In this document: piece by piece, positions 1-12,537 of the stretch
Position numbering within the stretch: position 1 is the stretch's first letter
Layout of the letters: each line of letters begins with the position of its first letter
NCBI GenBank assembly: GCA_011037195.1
Contig: JAAEAF010000247.1
Location: 186,001 to 250,000, forward strand
DNA: 64,000 nucleotides
Direction of reading: 5' to 3'
DNA from: Triatoma infestans
Taxonomy: Eukaryota > Arthropoda > Insecta > Hemiptera > Reduviidae
Notes under the pieces: generated by a model
What the model was told of the DNA's origin: nothing
Databases searched by the model: none
The model's input: the letters and a program-made list of their open reading frames with translations, nothing else
Program-made: the position numbers and the translations under genes

Positions 1-3000
1 GCATTGGCAAATTGCAATGAAAAGAGAAGCCACCACTGCCGAGTCTATGCAAATCTGAACTTGCAAAAAAAAGTAGGTTTAATTGTTATATTGCAGAAGT
101 CATTTTGACAATAATACTTATATTGACTAAAAAACTTTGTTAAATAACTTTCGACTGTATAGATCGGGGTAATAACAATTTTCAAGTTTTGGTTGCAACT
201 ATATTATACTCTCTTTTTTTTTTTTAATTTATATTATATGTACATATAAATATTGTCAAATAATATGGCCTTCTCGTGATAAAAAAAAACAATCTAGGAA
301 TTATTGATAATTCCTTTTTTTTTCTTTTTTAATTTTTTTTTTTTTCTTCCTCGCCCAAAGTATATATTTTTACGAATATTGCAAAATTTTCTATGTATTG
401 CCTTTTAAATTTGTACATGCTGCTAATATTTTTGTGATATTGTAAAGTAATAGCTTGCATTTTAGTATTATCATTTTTATTTTCTTGAAATAATAGTTAT
501 TAATAGAAAATCAATTATTTTGTTGTATTGGTGCAGTAGCTTTTTGTCACTGTTTTTGGCTTAAAAAAAAAAACAACAAACAAATGATTTGGCTGATGTA
601 ATCAATCAAAAAAGGTGGAATGTAAAAGCTACACAGGATGATGCCTCGTTTCGTACTATAGAAGCCTAGAACACAATACTGGACGCATGTTATTACCAGG
701 AAAACACTGGCATACTATATATAAGAAAGTTTTCTTTTTTTCCCCCTTTAAACTTTTTTCTAACATATTTATTAAAAAGTGATAAATAGATATATTTAAA
801 GAAAAAAAATTAACTATTTCCTTCTGTGAACTACCTCATAATGTAGTCAAATATTAAAAGATGTACTGCATATGGTGGAGGGCCAACTAACTCTACTGAG
901 GAGCTGTCTTTAAAAGAATAAATAAAAGTGGATTATAATTTCTTTTAATAGTTTGTACAAAAAAAAAAAAAATATATTATTTTTTGAGGCCGTCCATATT
1001 GTATTAACCAAATTGTAAAGTAATACTTAATTTATAATTGATAATTCTTAATTTAAAAAAAAGGTCTCTAAAAAAAAGTGATCTGCTTTTAATGAGTGAG
1101 TCGGTTCCTTTCATTTTTCTTAATTTTTTTTTTAAGAAAATTTATTTTATGGTTTGAAAAAATAAATGAGAGATGATTTGTGTATAATAAATTAATTCTC
1201 AGTAAAGTAAATTAATTGATCATATTAACTATTTAGATTTTAAGACAATTTTATAAGCTAGCTAGCCTCTACTTAAATCACTTGGATTATTTAAATAGAA
1301 AGAACAAAAATAAATTTTAATAAGTTACTTTGTATTTAGAAACGAGCAGTGTATAATAATAAAACATTAAAATCCTAATAGCAATGTATGTATACAAATG
1401 TTTACATGTTTTGTGTGATTAATTGCGGATGTTCATTGATGAATAGAAGCGAAATTTCAACAAATTCTTTGTACATAATAAAATATAGGTTTGTTAATAC
1501 AAAAAAAAATTGTTTATTTACTAAAAATTTATTTTATAATTACCCATACATATAATTATTTATCTCAGCATTATTTGTTGTATGCATTTATCTTGATACA
1601 AAACCATATGGTATATAAATAATACTCAACAAATTGGTGGACTGATTATTGAAAGATAAAGTGAAAAGTAACTATGAAAGAAAATAGGAGGGCTGCCGTG
1701 AATGGGAGGGGATGAGTCAAGAGAAGTAACTGCTTCACCCTAAATATTTAATAAAAATAAGTGGCGTATTTTGTTACATTTATAAAAAATAACATTTGAA
1801 AGTGCAATCAAGACAACGAATCATGTTTTAAAATACTTGAAAATTCAAGATTTCGCCATTTATGTTCTTATTGAATCATAAACTCTGAAGACTGTAAATA
1901 CTTTGTTTACAAAAAAATATACGTATTAAATCAAAGTAAATTTATACTTGTCCTAATGAATTTTTGTTAAGGATGAAATTCCAAGGTAGAAAGTTCTTAT
2001 TATAAACAAAATTGCTGGTTATTCTGTATTTTTGTTTTTAGAATAATTATAAGTTAGATTATATTTTTTTCAAATAATTTATTTTTATGAATATAAAAAA
2101 CTCTTTTGAAACAGTAATATGAACAAGTATGTGTGATTCATTTGCAGATTATTTCTATTCAAGTGCAAACTCAAATTTTGTTGAAATAATTTATGACAAT
2201 AGTTTAGTGTTACCTATTAAAGGTAATATATTACATAATTTGCACAAAACCAATTCACAGTAACGAGTTAAAAATCTCCTTAAAAATAAATACTATGGTT
2301 TTAGATAGTAAGAAATGATATGGAAACATATACAATGCTTAACTTTACAAATATAAAACCAATTTTTAAATATTAGAATAAGAAACAATACTTTCTTGCC
2401 GGTCAAAGCATTTGACAAAAGAAATTCTGAATTTATTTAGATTTATTTCAAAATGTACAATAAATCCAAAATTTTGACATAAAAATTATCTTATACAAAA
2501 GATCATTTCAACCCTTATTTGTCAAACCACCACAATAATTAAAAAAAAAAAACTTATTAAACAACCTTCTCAATAAGCTAACTTTTTTTTATATAAATAG
2601 CTAAAAGAATTACTTTATTTAATTTAGTGAAATGACTGCACTTTACTTTTTTTTTATTAGGAAAGCGTCAACTGAATCAACATAAATATTTTGATCTACA
2701 CAAAAAAGTTTGTTTTCTTCTACAGAATGCAATATTACGAAAAATATTTAGAACAAAAAATAAAGTGAAGAATAATAAAGATTTTTCATGCTTGAAGGAA
2801 ATTATCGTAATATAAATTACGTTTTTGTAGGAATTTTTTTAAAATTAAAATTATCGCTGTATTATATTTTATTATTATTAACCAAAAGAGTAGCTACTAG
2901 AATAAACGTTGCAACTCTGGAATTTACCTCTGAAATTAGTTTTGTGTTCATTACAAAAAGGTATAAGAGAATTTTAATCTCAATAGTATGATTTTGCAGT

Positions 3001-3722
3001 CAGTCAAGGCACTTAAATTACTTAATTTTTCTTGTTTATTTATTTTTGTATATTTATCAACTAAGTATTTATTGTAGATATTTCTATTGTAGGATTTTTC
3101 TCTTCACCATCCTTTTCTGTCCAAACCTTCAATACTGCTATCTTCCTTTAACATTGAACAAATTCAATAAATATCGACTATGTTGACTAGAGTAAAATAA
3201 TGATGGGCACCGTGCAATAGTAGAATCCATTTTTTTTAAATGAGAAACATGCTGGTGTATTGGCGGAAGCTGCAGAGCGTGTTTTATGACTTTTTTGCTT
3301 CCAGCATTGCATGCAATCATTGTAAAAGCACCTGATGAACATTGTTTCCATTATCATCAAAAGGTAAGAATTCATAATAAACAACATAATTTCGAGTATA
3401 CATTAAATTTTTTTTTACTACATAAAAATAGTCGGCAAAAGTTCTATTTTTTAAATATGTCAATATCATACAATTATAAAAAAAAAAAAATTAAGAAAAA
3501 TTGTCAAATTGGCAAGAAGATTGAGAGGATGCTATACATATTTCAATATTTCTATGATGGAAAATACTAATTTTTTAGAAAATAAAATAAAGAAAATAAA
3601 ATTAAAAATAAATTATTTGAGATGGCCAATTTCGCCAGGCAAAACAAAGCTTCTCCATGTCGATTAAGGAGTTGTCGCTACTTCTCTTATATAAACAAAG
3701 GATACAATGAGGCATTATGGCC
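1..3722. other. AT-rich sequence without a recognisable gene
   Basis: Long A and T runs and no frame resembling a known family. The short open frames here (near 2788-2991 and 3286-3570) are low-complexity, rich in Lys, Asn, Ile, Phe and Leu, and have no domain. The right part probably includes the 3' UTR of the minus-strand tetraspanin that ends at 3723; I could not fix a poly(A) site. Confidence 0.6.
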
Positions 3723-3788
3723 TTACTTTTCTTCCTGTTCTTTTTTTATAGTAGCAGCCAAACATACTGCCAATACAATGCCAGCCAG
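3723..3788 (-). CDS. tetraspanin terminal exon: TM4 end and C-terminal tail
   Basis: 22 codons including TAA. LAGIVLAVCLAATIKK completes TM4 and the tail ends EQEEK. The acceptor is ATTTTTCAG. The intron before it (3789-6629) holds the decayed exon copy at 6235-6395 and a Jockey-like remnant. Confidence 0.88.
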   Translation of the reverse strand: MAGIVLAVCLAATIKKEQEEK

Positions 3789-6700
3789 CTGAAAAATATC
3801 AATAACAGGTTGGTAATCATTTAAAATTAGAAAGTTGGAAGCACCTTTCAAATGAAACTAAAGTATTATCATTTTTTAAAACTCGTCTACTAATGCTTGT
3901 CTTATTCACCCCAACAACTCATAAAACAATTGTCCGTTCAACTACAATCTAATTTTGTGAATATTGCCTCGCGAAAATCAATGGAACTACGTAATCACAG
4001 TACTTAAGATAAAGCAGCTGCAATATTTAACTTCAAATAGAACTGCTGTACGAAATACCCATTACAAAAAAAATACAGAGATGTTATTTCAGCGCTAACT
4101 GATATAGTACCAGAATCGGTTTCAACATAAAAATACAATTTAAAATTATTATGGAGTGATCGTACCAAATAAAGAAACCTTAAATTTACAAGTTATTATT
4201 TTGTACTTTCTCTTACTGCTTTATAAGGAAGTATTGCAAATTTTCAATACCGTGTTTTTTTGGAAATATAAGTTTTGGGGAGGTCCCCTGAGTCAGAGAA
4301 AGTGGTTTTTAGACAGTGGTTTGACTGCCTCCCCAATCATTGGTGAGCCCCTTTTTCACGCGAAAGAACACTGCCTTTATCAGATTAGATTATCCTTGGC
4401 GAGATGAGTTGTCCCTATAAGAGAATCGTCAGATTTCTGGGCATGCTTGTAGACAAGGCTCTGTAATAGTCACTAAATATTAATCACTTGTTGGACAAAT
4501 CTAAAAAATACATCAACATTCCTAGAATGGTAACAAACATAATCTGGGGTGCAGATCCTTGTACTGTTCAAGTATAGGGGGACAATTAGGGTAGTAGATT
4601 AAGGGTCAGTTTTGTATGACCAAGATAATGCAACTGCCATAAAAAGATTAGATAGACTATAACAGAACTGTTCTCTGCGTTTTTTTTTATGGCATCCTGA
4701 AGTCTACTCCTATCGATGTTACTGTTGAGTACGATAGATGAACTGCCGTTGGCACATAGACAGAAAATGTTTTCAGACAAACTTCTGGTAAAATATGCAG
4801 CATCTAATGAGCCTATAGTTGGGAATATTACCAAATTAAATACACGGTATTAACATCAAGATTCTGGCAAATGAGGAAAGAGCCCCTCATATCTTTAAGT
4901 TTCATTGATAACGCCTCCTTCCCTGATATAATATAAAAGATTAATGCAAAAGAATCTTACAGTGCCACCATGTTCAATAGACCATAAGATCCTAAATCAA
5001 AAATTAAATATTCATTTCTTTGGCTAACCGCAAGATTTACAATATTCAGACAAATATTTTTTGGAATTTATAATACTCGTACAAAGGTAGCCTAAATCTC
5101 ACTTATTAATATACAGGCAATTTGAAGATGCAAAATGTAGTTGAATGCGCTTTTTACTTTCTCTTACACCTAGTAAGAGGAAATCTTGAATTATGATTAT
5201 AAAAGGGATCAGGCAGATTTATTTAAATTATTGGAAGTTTATTCGATATTCTCTGCTGAAATGTATGCCATATCGGCAGCTCGTAAGTATTTATTGGAAT
5301 CAGGACATTTAGAGAACTTGGTGATTATAACCGATAGTAAAAGCTCCCTCCTTAATTAGAAATCTGGTGTGAACACACACAACTTTCTCTAACTGCAGTT
5401 TACAAAATTGTAATTGACAAATTTTATTATTAATATACCAGATTTAAGAAATTCGTCGATATTTTTATGAAGAAAATCGCACAAACTGGAAAAAACCACT
5501 TCCGGTTTCTAATCTTCTTAAAACTCGTAATTTTGGCAATTTCTAATCATATTTCTAATTTCTAATTAATTTTATATAGATGGTAGAATTGTATAATCAA
5601 CTATGATGGCACATTAGAGGAAAACAACCTCACTCCTCCCCCAAAAACCCCCTAAATAACTTTAGCCGGAAAAATTTTTCAAATAAAATTTGTAGCCATT
5701 TTTGTGTGTAGTTCATATTCTTAGTTTAAAGAAAATCGTTGGAGCAGTTTCAGAGAAAATTGCAGAAAAATGAAAAATACTTTTCACTAAAAACGCATTT
5801 CCGATCATGGGTATTTATTTCTTCAAGGTCGGAATTTCAACAAGATATTGAACAAGAAGAAAATCTAACTCCACCCCTAGATAAGCCAATTCCACTATAT
5901 AATGCTTCATAAAAACTATGCCAAATTCCTAAAACATGTTTCAATTTCTTTGACAATTGCGTTTAGGATAGAAGCGACCAGAAAGTAGATATCATTCAAC
6001 AATTAAACAGTAAATGGATATATAAGATTATAAGTCAAATAGTATATATAAAGATATTTATACAATAAAAACGAAAGTAACAAGCTTTTTTTACTTATTT
6101 AAGACTAGATATAGCTATTTGTGAATGTTATAATAATAAATGTAGAAGAAATGATTAATTTGTTAATGGTTAAACTTTTTTTAAAAGTTGGATAAAATTC
6201 CAATTTATGATGGGAGAAAACAGCTGCAAGAATCATCAATATAGGAATATACCAATGCCGATTCTCATAATTATATTGATATACTTAATTTTCATTTTTA
6301 CCTTATCGTAACATCTTTCTTGAAAGGTCACGGGTCAGGTAGACGGAATATAAAAAAGAAATTGGGGCACTCATTTAGTGGTCAGGTATTTGAAATCATA
6401 ATAGAGGTAATAGAAAAATTGTAAGTAAAGGGGAAAGTAGTAAACTAAGTGAAGTGGTTCGCAGAGATCGATGAAATCGAGATTTTTAATTACTTAGAAT
6501 ATGCCTGAATCATCATGTAATTGTTTTTAAGAGTTGAAAGTGAATTGATTCGAATTATATTGAAATGATTGGATTTAAAATTAATTTTTTTTTCGGAATA
6601 TATTCATTTCATACAATTTTTAAAATTACCTCAATGAAAGCAATACCAATGCCGATTCCCATAATAATAATGATGTTATCCTTAATTTTTATTTTTATCT

Positions 6701-8993
6701 TATTGTAACATCCTTCTTGAAAGACCAGTGATTGATCCGTCGAAAAGGGGCACGTTGGAGGGTTTGAGGATGGTGTCGGCGCAGTACCTGTACGGCAACA
6801 AGTAATTGGTACTTGGTCATTTCCCAATACTTTCTCCCATCCTTTAGGATTCGATATTCCGCAACATTTTAACTGTGAACATAATATAAAATTAATGTTT
6901 AGATAGTAAAAAACAATGATTATATTAATCTAACTTCTCAATAAAAAGAGAAAATTTATCACATATTATATAATTTCAAATTTAGTATATTTATTATTTT
7001 TACAATAATAAAATAATTTTTTCCTTTTTAAAAGATTTATTAGTTTCTTAATTATCTATTTCTGTTTTTCAAAAAATAGGTTTCTCTAATCAATATATCC
7101 TTGAGGAGTTATGCACTATCATGTATTAAAAAAAAAAAAGTTTCTTTATAAAAGATAACAAACAAATAGGACGATTAATTTCCAATGTTCTGAGAGTGCC
7201 TCTGGGTACTTAGTGCCCAAGAAGCTAGATACAGAATTCTGTACAAGCTTCTGTCCACAATATCAAGATTGCACCAATTTCAATAATAATTCTGACGAAG
7301 CAATGATGAAGTAGTTGCAGCCGCCATTAAGTCCTCAAATCAATACTCCTTTCTCTCCTCTCAGTCAGTCTATGAAGAAAGGCAAATTGGGAGAGACAGT
7401 CATAGTTCACTTCGCTTAACAAAGACTTCATTTATTTAATACTTATAATTGAACATCTATTAGCCTTCTGAGCTCTGTCATAGAATATTCCAAAGAATGA
7501 TAATAAACCCAGAATAAATCTCCACATAGAAAGTTTTAATGAAAGGCATTTTTTCAGATCATCGCGATTTTTTTCGAAATCGGCTCTATCTTTAAACTTC
7601 TGCTTACATAAATAAATATCACTTTTATTTGATACATTTTCCCGAGAAAATTGATGTTTTTGGGGGAGGTTCCAGAGGGAACAGTAGTGTCATGCTTTCC
7701 TCTAAATTACCATTTCATTTTCAAATTTCAATTTTCTCGAAATCGACTATAACGATTTTCTGTAAACTTCGAATGTCCTCTCTGCACAGATAAAATTATG
7801 TAACTTTTCTATTCCATTTGAACTCTTTCAGTTATAACTGGAGTACATAAAGTGAATCCATAATTCATCATTGAATAAAATAGTTCTCCACTCTCTGAAA
7901 TCCAACAGAGTTTCTTGCGTTAACTGGTATAGATTTATTCTTTTGACCCTTGTGAGTCAATAGCAAGCTTCCTAGCAGATATTATCAACGTGAAATCTCC
8001 ATTTGATAATTTAATATGAAATTCCAGTTATCCTGAAGGAGAAAGTGATTATCATTTCTGTTGACAAAGCTTTCTAGGATTAGTTGGTCAATTACCTAAA
8101 TTATTTAGGTTAAAGAAAAAATACAGCTCTATAAATATTTGTTGAAAAAAAAAAAATCAGTATTGTATTAAAATTAGGATTAAAATATATCGAGTATATG
8201 TTAATAGCAGTTTTATGAAAAAGTAGTGAATTTTAGCTATAGATGTATATTAAATAAACTCACAGATTTCTGAATGCCATCCCAAGATTCTCTGTCCGCA
8301 CTGGTTATAGTATAATTGGACATGGATTTTTCAAGTGAACTTCTTAAAGCTGTTGTAAAATCATCCTTGGCCACACTTGCAGCAATTCCTACGGCTAATT
8401 CCATTATGAATATTACACCTAATAGTACTGCAAACTGAAAATATCAATGAAAAAAAAAATTAATTTAATGCAAAAAAAAAATGAATAGGAAAGAAGAGGC
8501 CGACATTGTTTGTGACATTAGAAGAAAATTACATATAAAAATTTATGATCTACACTCTTTTTGTTTTCTCAGTGAAATTCATAATATATCCAATATGAAA
8601 AATATTTAATTTGTCTGTTTTAGTTCGAATATATAAAAATAATGAATGATGGTTATATCAAAACGCTAACCTCTTGCTAATACAACTCAATCTTAAATAA
8701 TAAAAATAGAATTTAATAATTTATAAATGATTTATTAACCATTATAGTTTTGTATCATACAAAAGAATAACCTGCATGAAAAACAAATTATTATTAATAT
8801 TTACCACTATCAACATGTAGTAGTTTTCTTTGATAGCACCACAGCATCCAAGAGATGCGATTAGGAAGATAATTGCTCCAACTACAATCAGCACAATCGG
8901 TGGTCCGAGAACTGTGCTATCAACGAACCTTTGAAATTCACCTACATTTGATAAAACTATGGCACCAACTATTAATACTGCAAGACCTGAAAT
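3723..8993 (-). CDS. tetraspanin, four 3' coding exons (first exon not found)
   Basis: Four-pass membrane protein that organises membrane microdomains; acts at the plasma membrane or endosomes. Coding exons on the minus strand are 8805-8993, 8264-8434, 6630-6872 and 3723-3788, all phase 0 and bounded by AG/GT. Together they give 222 residues. In order: end of TM1, small loop, TM2 followed by GCCGAIKENYYM (a family hallmark); TM3 (starting FAVLLGVIFIMEL) and the start of the large loop; a large loop with LKCCG, ITCC, PPTC and EGC, that is six cysteines including the diagnostic CCG; then TM4 and a short basic/acidic tail ending KKEQEEK. Usual family length is 230-280 residues, so only about 15-20 N-terminal residues (cytosolic start and first half of TM1) are missing. 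That exon should lie to the right of 9000, perhaps beyond a long repeat-filled intron. All four exons are open, so this looks like a working gene. Confidence 0.93.
4205..4324 (+). repeat. HINE-like repeat, 5' fragment
   Basis: Starts with the family terminus ACTTTCTCTTACT and the following aagaggaagtattg-like box, then the aggtcccctgagtc and gtggtttttag blocks, and stops where the Jockey-like remnant begins. Confidence 0.75.
4325..5362 (+). pseudogene. Jockey-like non-LTR retrotransposon remnant (RT thumb plus RNase H)
   Basis: Decayed reverse-transcriptase/RNase H coding sequence in shifting frames. Near 4422 it reads RIVRFLGMLVDKAL (compare the usual FLGILLD motif), followed by matches to NIIWGADPCTV, a LDYGS-like block and KSTPIDV, the standard order after the RT palm in insect Jockey-type elements. 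From 5231 one frame reads VYSIFSAEMYAISAARKYL and later VIITDSKSSLL, the first two catalytic regions of a retrotransposon RNase H. Stops and frameshifts throughout show it is dead. An HINE-like copy interrupts it in the RNase H domain at 5363. Confidence 0.8.
5363..5970 (-). repeat. HINE-like repeat, reverse copy, 3' part
   Basis: Reads tctggtgtgaacacacacaa then ctttctctaactgcag on the plus strand, that is the 3' hairpin end and subterminal inverted repeat of the family. Modules follow until about 5970, where similarity fades. Confidence 0.75.
6235..6395 (-). pseudogene. decayed partial copy of the tetraspanin CCG exon
   Basis: Lies about 240 bp downstream of the real exon and matches its second half, with FQERCYDKVKMKIK against FQEGCYNKIKIKIK, then a MRIGIGI start of TM4. 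There is an in-frame TGA seven codons before CYDK, and no clear splice donor. It is a tandem partial duplication; it might once have been a mutually exclusive exon, but the stop argues against present use. Confidence 0.7.
6630..6872 (-). CDS. tetraspanin exon: CCG large loop and TM4 start
   Basis: 81 codons. Begins LKCCGISNPKGW, the CCG signature, and carries six cysteines in all, enough for three disulfides. Ends in a hydrophobic run (NIIIIMGIGIGIAFIE) that opens TM4. Donor GTAATT. Confidence 0.93.
7558..7860 (+). repeat. old HINE-like internal module
   Basis: Diverged match to the family module: atcgcgatttttttcgaaatcggct, then atttgatacattttcccgagaaaatt, a gggggagg tract and a second attttctcgaaatcg block. 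No termini are visible. Confidence 0.5.
8264..8434 (-). CDS. tetraspanin exon: TM3 and start of large loop
   Basis: 57 codons. Acceptor TTTTCAG, donor GTGAGT. Hydrophobic TM3 followed by a charged helix (KDDFTTALRSSLEKSM) typical of the first helix of the large extracellular loop, ending WDGIQKS just before the CCG exon. Confidence 0.93.
8805..8993 (-). CDS. tetraspanin exon: TM1 end, small extracellular loop, TM2
   Basis: 63 codons starting at Ile after a TTTTTGCAG acceptor and ending before GTAAAT. Contains two hydrophobic stretches (SGLAVLIVGAIVL and IVLIVVGAIIFLIASLG) around a short polar loop, then CCGAIKENYYM at the TM2/cytosol junction. The ATG further left in the same frame is not the start; it lies in the intron-side extension. 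Confidence 0.93.
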
Positions 8994-9117
8994 CTGCAAA
9001 AAAAAAAAAAAAAAATTAGAGAAAAAAGTTCAGACTAAATCTAATCTGATATCGAAAGTATTGGGGTAGTGATACTCGCTGATTAAGTTTGAATTGTTAA
9101 TTTAATTTGCTTTGTTT

Positions 9118-9930
9118 ACTTTCTCTTACTATAGCAAATATCGTATCAAATTTTCACCGGAAATACATGATTTGATGTGAAAAAAATTAGTTTTCCGAAA
9201 CTGGTCTGGGAGTGTGGGGGCGGATACGACAATAAGGTTTTGATCAAAATCGGTGAACTGAAAATGCCACTTTATAGGGTTTTCAGGTTTTTGCAATTTT
9301 TATCGAAAATGGCACCAATGATTTTCTTTCAACTTTTTGTATAAATTAAAAATATGTCTTTTTATTTGACTAAGACTTTTATTTGAAGCTATTTTCCGGG
9401 AAAAATCATTTAAGAGGGGTTTTGGTGAAGAGGTGAGGTTAAGTTTTCTTCTAAAGTGCCATTTCAGTTTATTTTACTATTTTATAAACTATATAATTAT
9501 AAAAATAGTCTTTATTAATTTTTAAAACATAAAAAAATAAACTTCCTTTAATTAAAAGTAAAAAAGAGAAAACTTGTTAATATAAATGGCGACATAAAAT
9601 AACTTAAGCTAAAGACATACTCTTGGTCACAGACCGTCAGAGGAAACTATATAACCTTAATTATAAATAAATGTGATGCCAAAATTGCATGTTTGAAGAA
9701 AATCCGTTCACTGGAAGTCTAACATTACTGAGTAGTTTTTTCACCTTTTACGGCTTTCACCATAAAGACACCAACATGTTTATAAAACTTGATATACTAA
9801 CCATACATACAGAGAGACCTATCACTTCCTCACTTTGGTTTTAATTTTTTTTTTTCTGAAAAACATTACTTTAGAGAGATTTTGAGGGCTGGAAGATCCT
9901 GTTTCTTCATAAAATATTGGAGTCTAGTAA
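9118..9930 (+). repeat. HINE-like repeat, forward copy, diverged
   Basis: Starts ACTTTCTCTTACT at 9118 and carries the ttttcaccggaaatac block, a (TG)-poor spacer and two modules. The 3' hairpin is lost; a reverse copy begins immediately after. Confidence 0.65.
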
Positions 9931-9939
9931 ACATTTGTG

Positions 9940-10552
9940 AAAGACGCCCACAACTTTCTCTTACTGCAGTTTACAAAATAGTAACTGACAAATTTTCTAG
10001 TTAGTAAACCAAACTTTAATGAAATTCGTCGGTGTTTTTATGGAGAACATCGTAAAAATAAAAAAAAACTGTTAAGTAAAAACGCACTTCCGGTTTACTA
10101 ATTTTCTTTAAATTCGGAATTTTGACAATCTATTTATTTTTAATTAATTTTGTTTAGATGATAGAATTATATAAACAACTAGGATAGCACTTTAAAAGGG
10201 AAAACATAACCCTACACCTCCACCAAAAGCCTAATGTTGTTTACCCGGAGAAATGTTTCAAATAAAAGTTGTAGCTCTTTATATGCGTAGTTCACATTCT
10301 AAATTAAAAAAAAATCGTTTAAGCAGTTTTTGAAAAAAAAATAGCAGAAAACTGAAAAATTACTTTTCAATAAAAACGGAAATCTGAATTTCTTCAAACT
10401 CGGAATTTCAACAACATATTTAATTCTAATTAATATTATTTAGATGATAGGTTTGTGTTATAAACTTGTGAAATATCACATTAGTGGAAAACCTGACGCA
10501 CCTCTTGGTAGAAAATTTGACACTTCCTTCCTCTCTCTCTTAAAGAGAAAGT
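9940..10552 (-). repeat. HINE-like repeat, reverse copy, internally deleted
   Basis: Begins with a decayed hairpin (gtgaaagacgcccacaa) and ctttctcttactgcag, and ends with cttcctctctctcttaaagagaaagt, matching the opposite terminus. It is shorter than the ~1 kb full length. Confidence 0.65.
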
Positions 10553-11055
10553 TGATATAGCAATAGGCATAAAATAGGAATAAAGTTTCGATTAAAATCG
10601 GACAACCGGAAGTACCACTTTACTAAAAGAGTTTATGAAAATAGCTCCAATGATTTTCTTTATTCTTGGAATCATAATCTAATTATGATTTTTTTATATC
10701 TCAACTAATCATAAAAAGAGCTACATCTATTATTTGAAACATTTTTTCGGAAAAATCCATTTAAGGTGGTTCTTGGGAATAGGACGTTGGGCTATCCTCT
10801 GAAAGTGTTATTTCGATATATGTATAATTGTACCCTCTGTATAATATTAATAAGGATTTAATATGTGGCCAAAATAGCGTGTTGGAAGCAACTCTGTTTA
10901 CCGGAGTTACGACATTTGTATTACTATATTTCGGATGCACATACATACGTTTTCTGTTGAATGTGAAATTTTAACTGGTTAATAACCGTATAAATAAATA
11001 AATCAAACTATGTAAATTGCGCTTAGAGAATGTCATGTGAATGTTTCACACCAGA
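10553..11055 (+). repeat. HINE-like repeat, forward 3' part
   Basis: Contains acaaccggaagtaccacttt and one module, then ends in the hairpin terminus gtgaatgtttcacaccaga. Confidence 0.6.
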
Positions 11056-12537
11056 CCAACTTTTATTTAGATGAGTACTTCTTGCTTTTGTCGTGAGTTT
11101 TGTGTATCTCGGAAGTATTTTTAAATCATAGAACAATTTACAATTGAAAATGTAATTTTGAAAATAAATGATCCTTGACGGTAAATAATATTTAAATAAT
11201 TCTAAATTTAATTCTTTTGAAACCATTGTTTTATTTAATAGTTGTAAACATGCAATTATTTTTTGACAATATTGTTAGGTATTTGCAAACAAATTATTTG
11301 CATGCAATTGAACAAGTTATAGAATTATTTCAAGATTACTATAGAATGAAATCAATACATTAAGGAATTATTACTATGAAAAAATATAGGTAGCATGTGC
11401 AATCTAATCGATTGTACTAATAAGGTTTGTTGACGTCTTATAGGGAAAATTACAAATTCAAATAGGTACATTTATTTACATATACCTATGTATTGTTCTT
11501 TCTTATAAATGAGGAAGGTGCAATGCTCTTAAAATTAATGCATGTAAAAATAATTTTCTCTTCACTATACTTCCATATTTGTTAAGGACGCAATAAAATA
11601 AATAAAAAAAATGTAAGCCTTAAACAATATTACTATAACGAATACAGAAAATCTTATCGCATTAAAAGTGCTTTAATATAGCTCATTGTTTCTATAATGA
11701 ATTCGATTTATTTGCGCAATCGTTGATTAATGTGACGATTATTACACTAAATTTAGAAAGGTTAACTTTCACTCACAGTATGAGTTACACTACCTTCTTT
11801 CACTTATGTGTAAAAGTAACATTATCCAACTCTAATTAGCCGGACATCTAGCGGCAATAAGCGAAAACCAGATCAATTCAAAACCCAGGTACAGCGGTTT
11901 TGAGGTTACACCAATTCGAACAGGTTATAGATTGAGGGATTATTTAACTTGAAGTAAAATATATTCTCGTATTTTTTTGATATTCATATAAATTAAGAAC
12001 CAATTTAATACGATTTCAGAAAAAAATCTAATATTTAACCCGTGAGCGAAGTATTTTTACAACTCTCGCTACGCTCGTGCGATCAAACTCTAGACTCGAG
12101 TGTGAACAAATCATACTTTTCTCACTTTTTAAATAAATAACTATGGATTTAATTTCCCGTCCATTTGCCAAAATATAATAATAATCATTTTATTGCCAAT
12201 AAAGTAATACTTAATATCTACTTGGCTTGTAAAATTGACTTGAAGAAATTAACTTGAAGCAGATGTCATTACTGGTCGTAAAATATTGATTTTAAGATTT
12301 TAGTGCTTCGAAAAAAAAGAGGTTTTGTGAATAGAATGTGCTTAGTAAAGTTAAATAAAAAGGATAAATTCAAGATGAAGGATAAGTACTGAGAAACTAC
12401 TTATTTCTAACTATTGCAAATATTTATAATATAAATGTAAGCTACTTTAAAAACTAATACATTTTTGTTTTTTAATGCGCATCAGAATTTTCAGTCATTG
12501 TCGCCTAATTTCATTGCAAAGATTACAAATTAAATAA
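11056..12537. other. AT-rich spacer with a conserved GC-richer 50-bp motif
   Basis: No gene. Near 11825-11880 is a motif containing gacatctagcggcaata that recurs in inverted orientation near 17925-17975. Around 12036-12100 is a GC-richer stretch (ctcgctacgctcg) of unknown origin. Confidence 0.5.
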
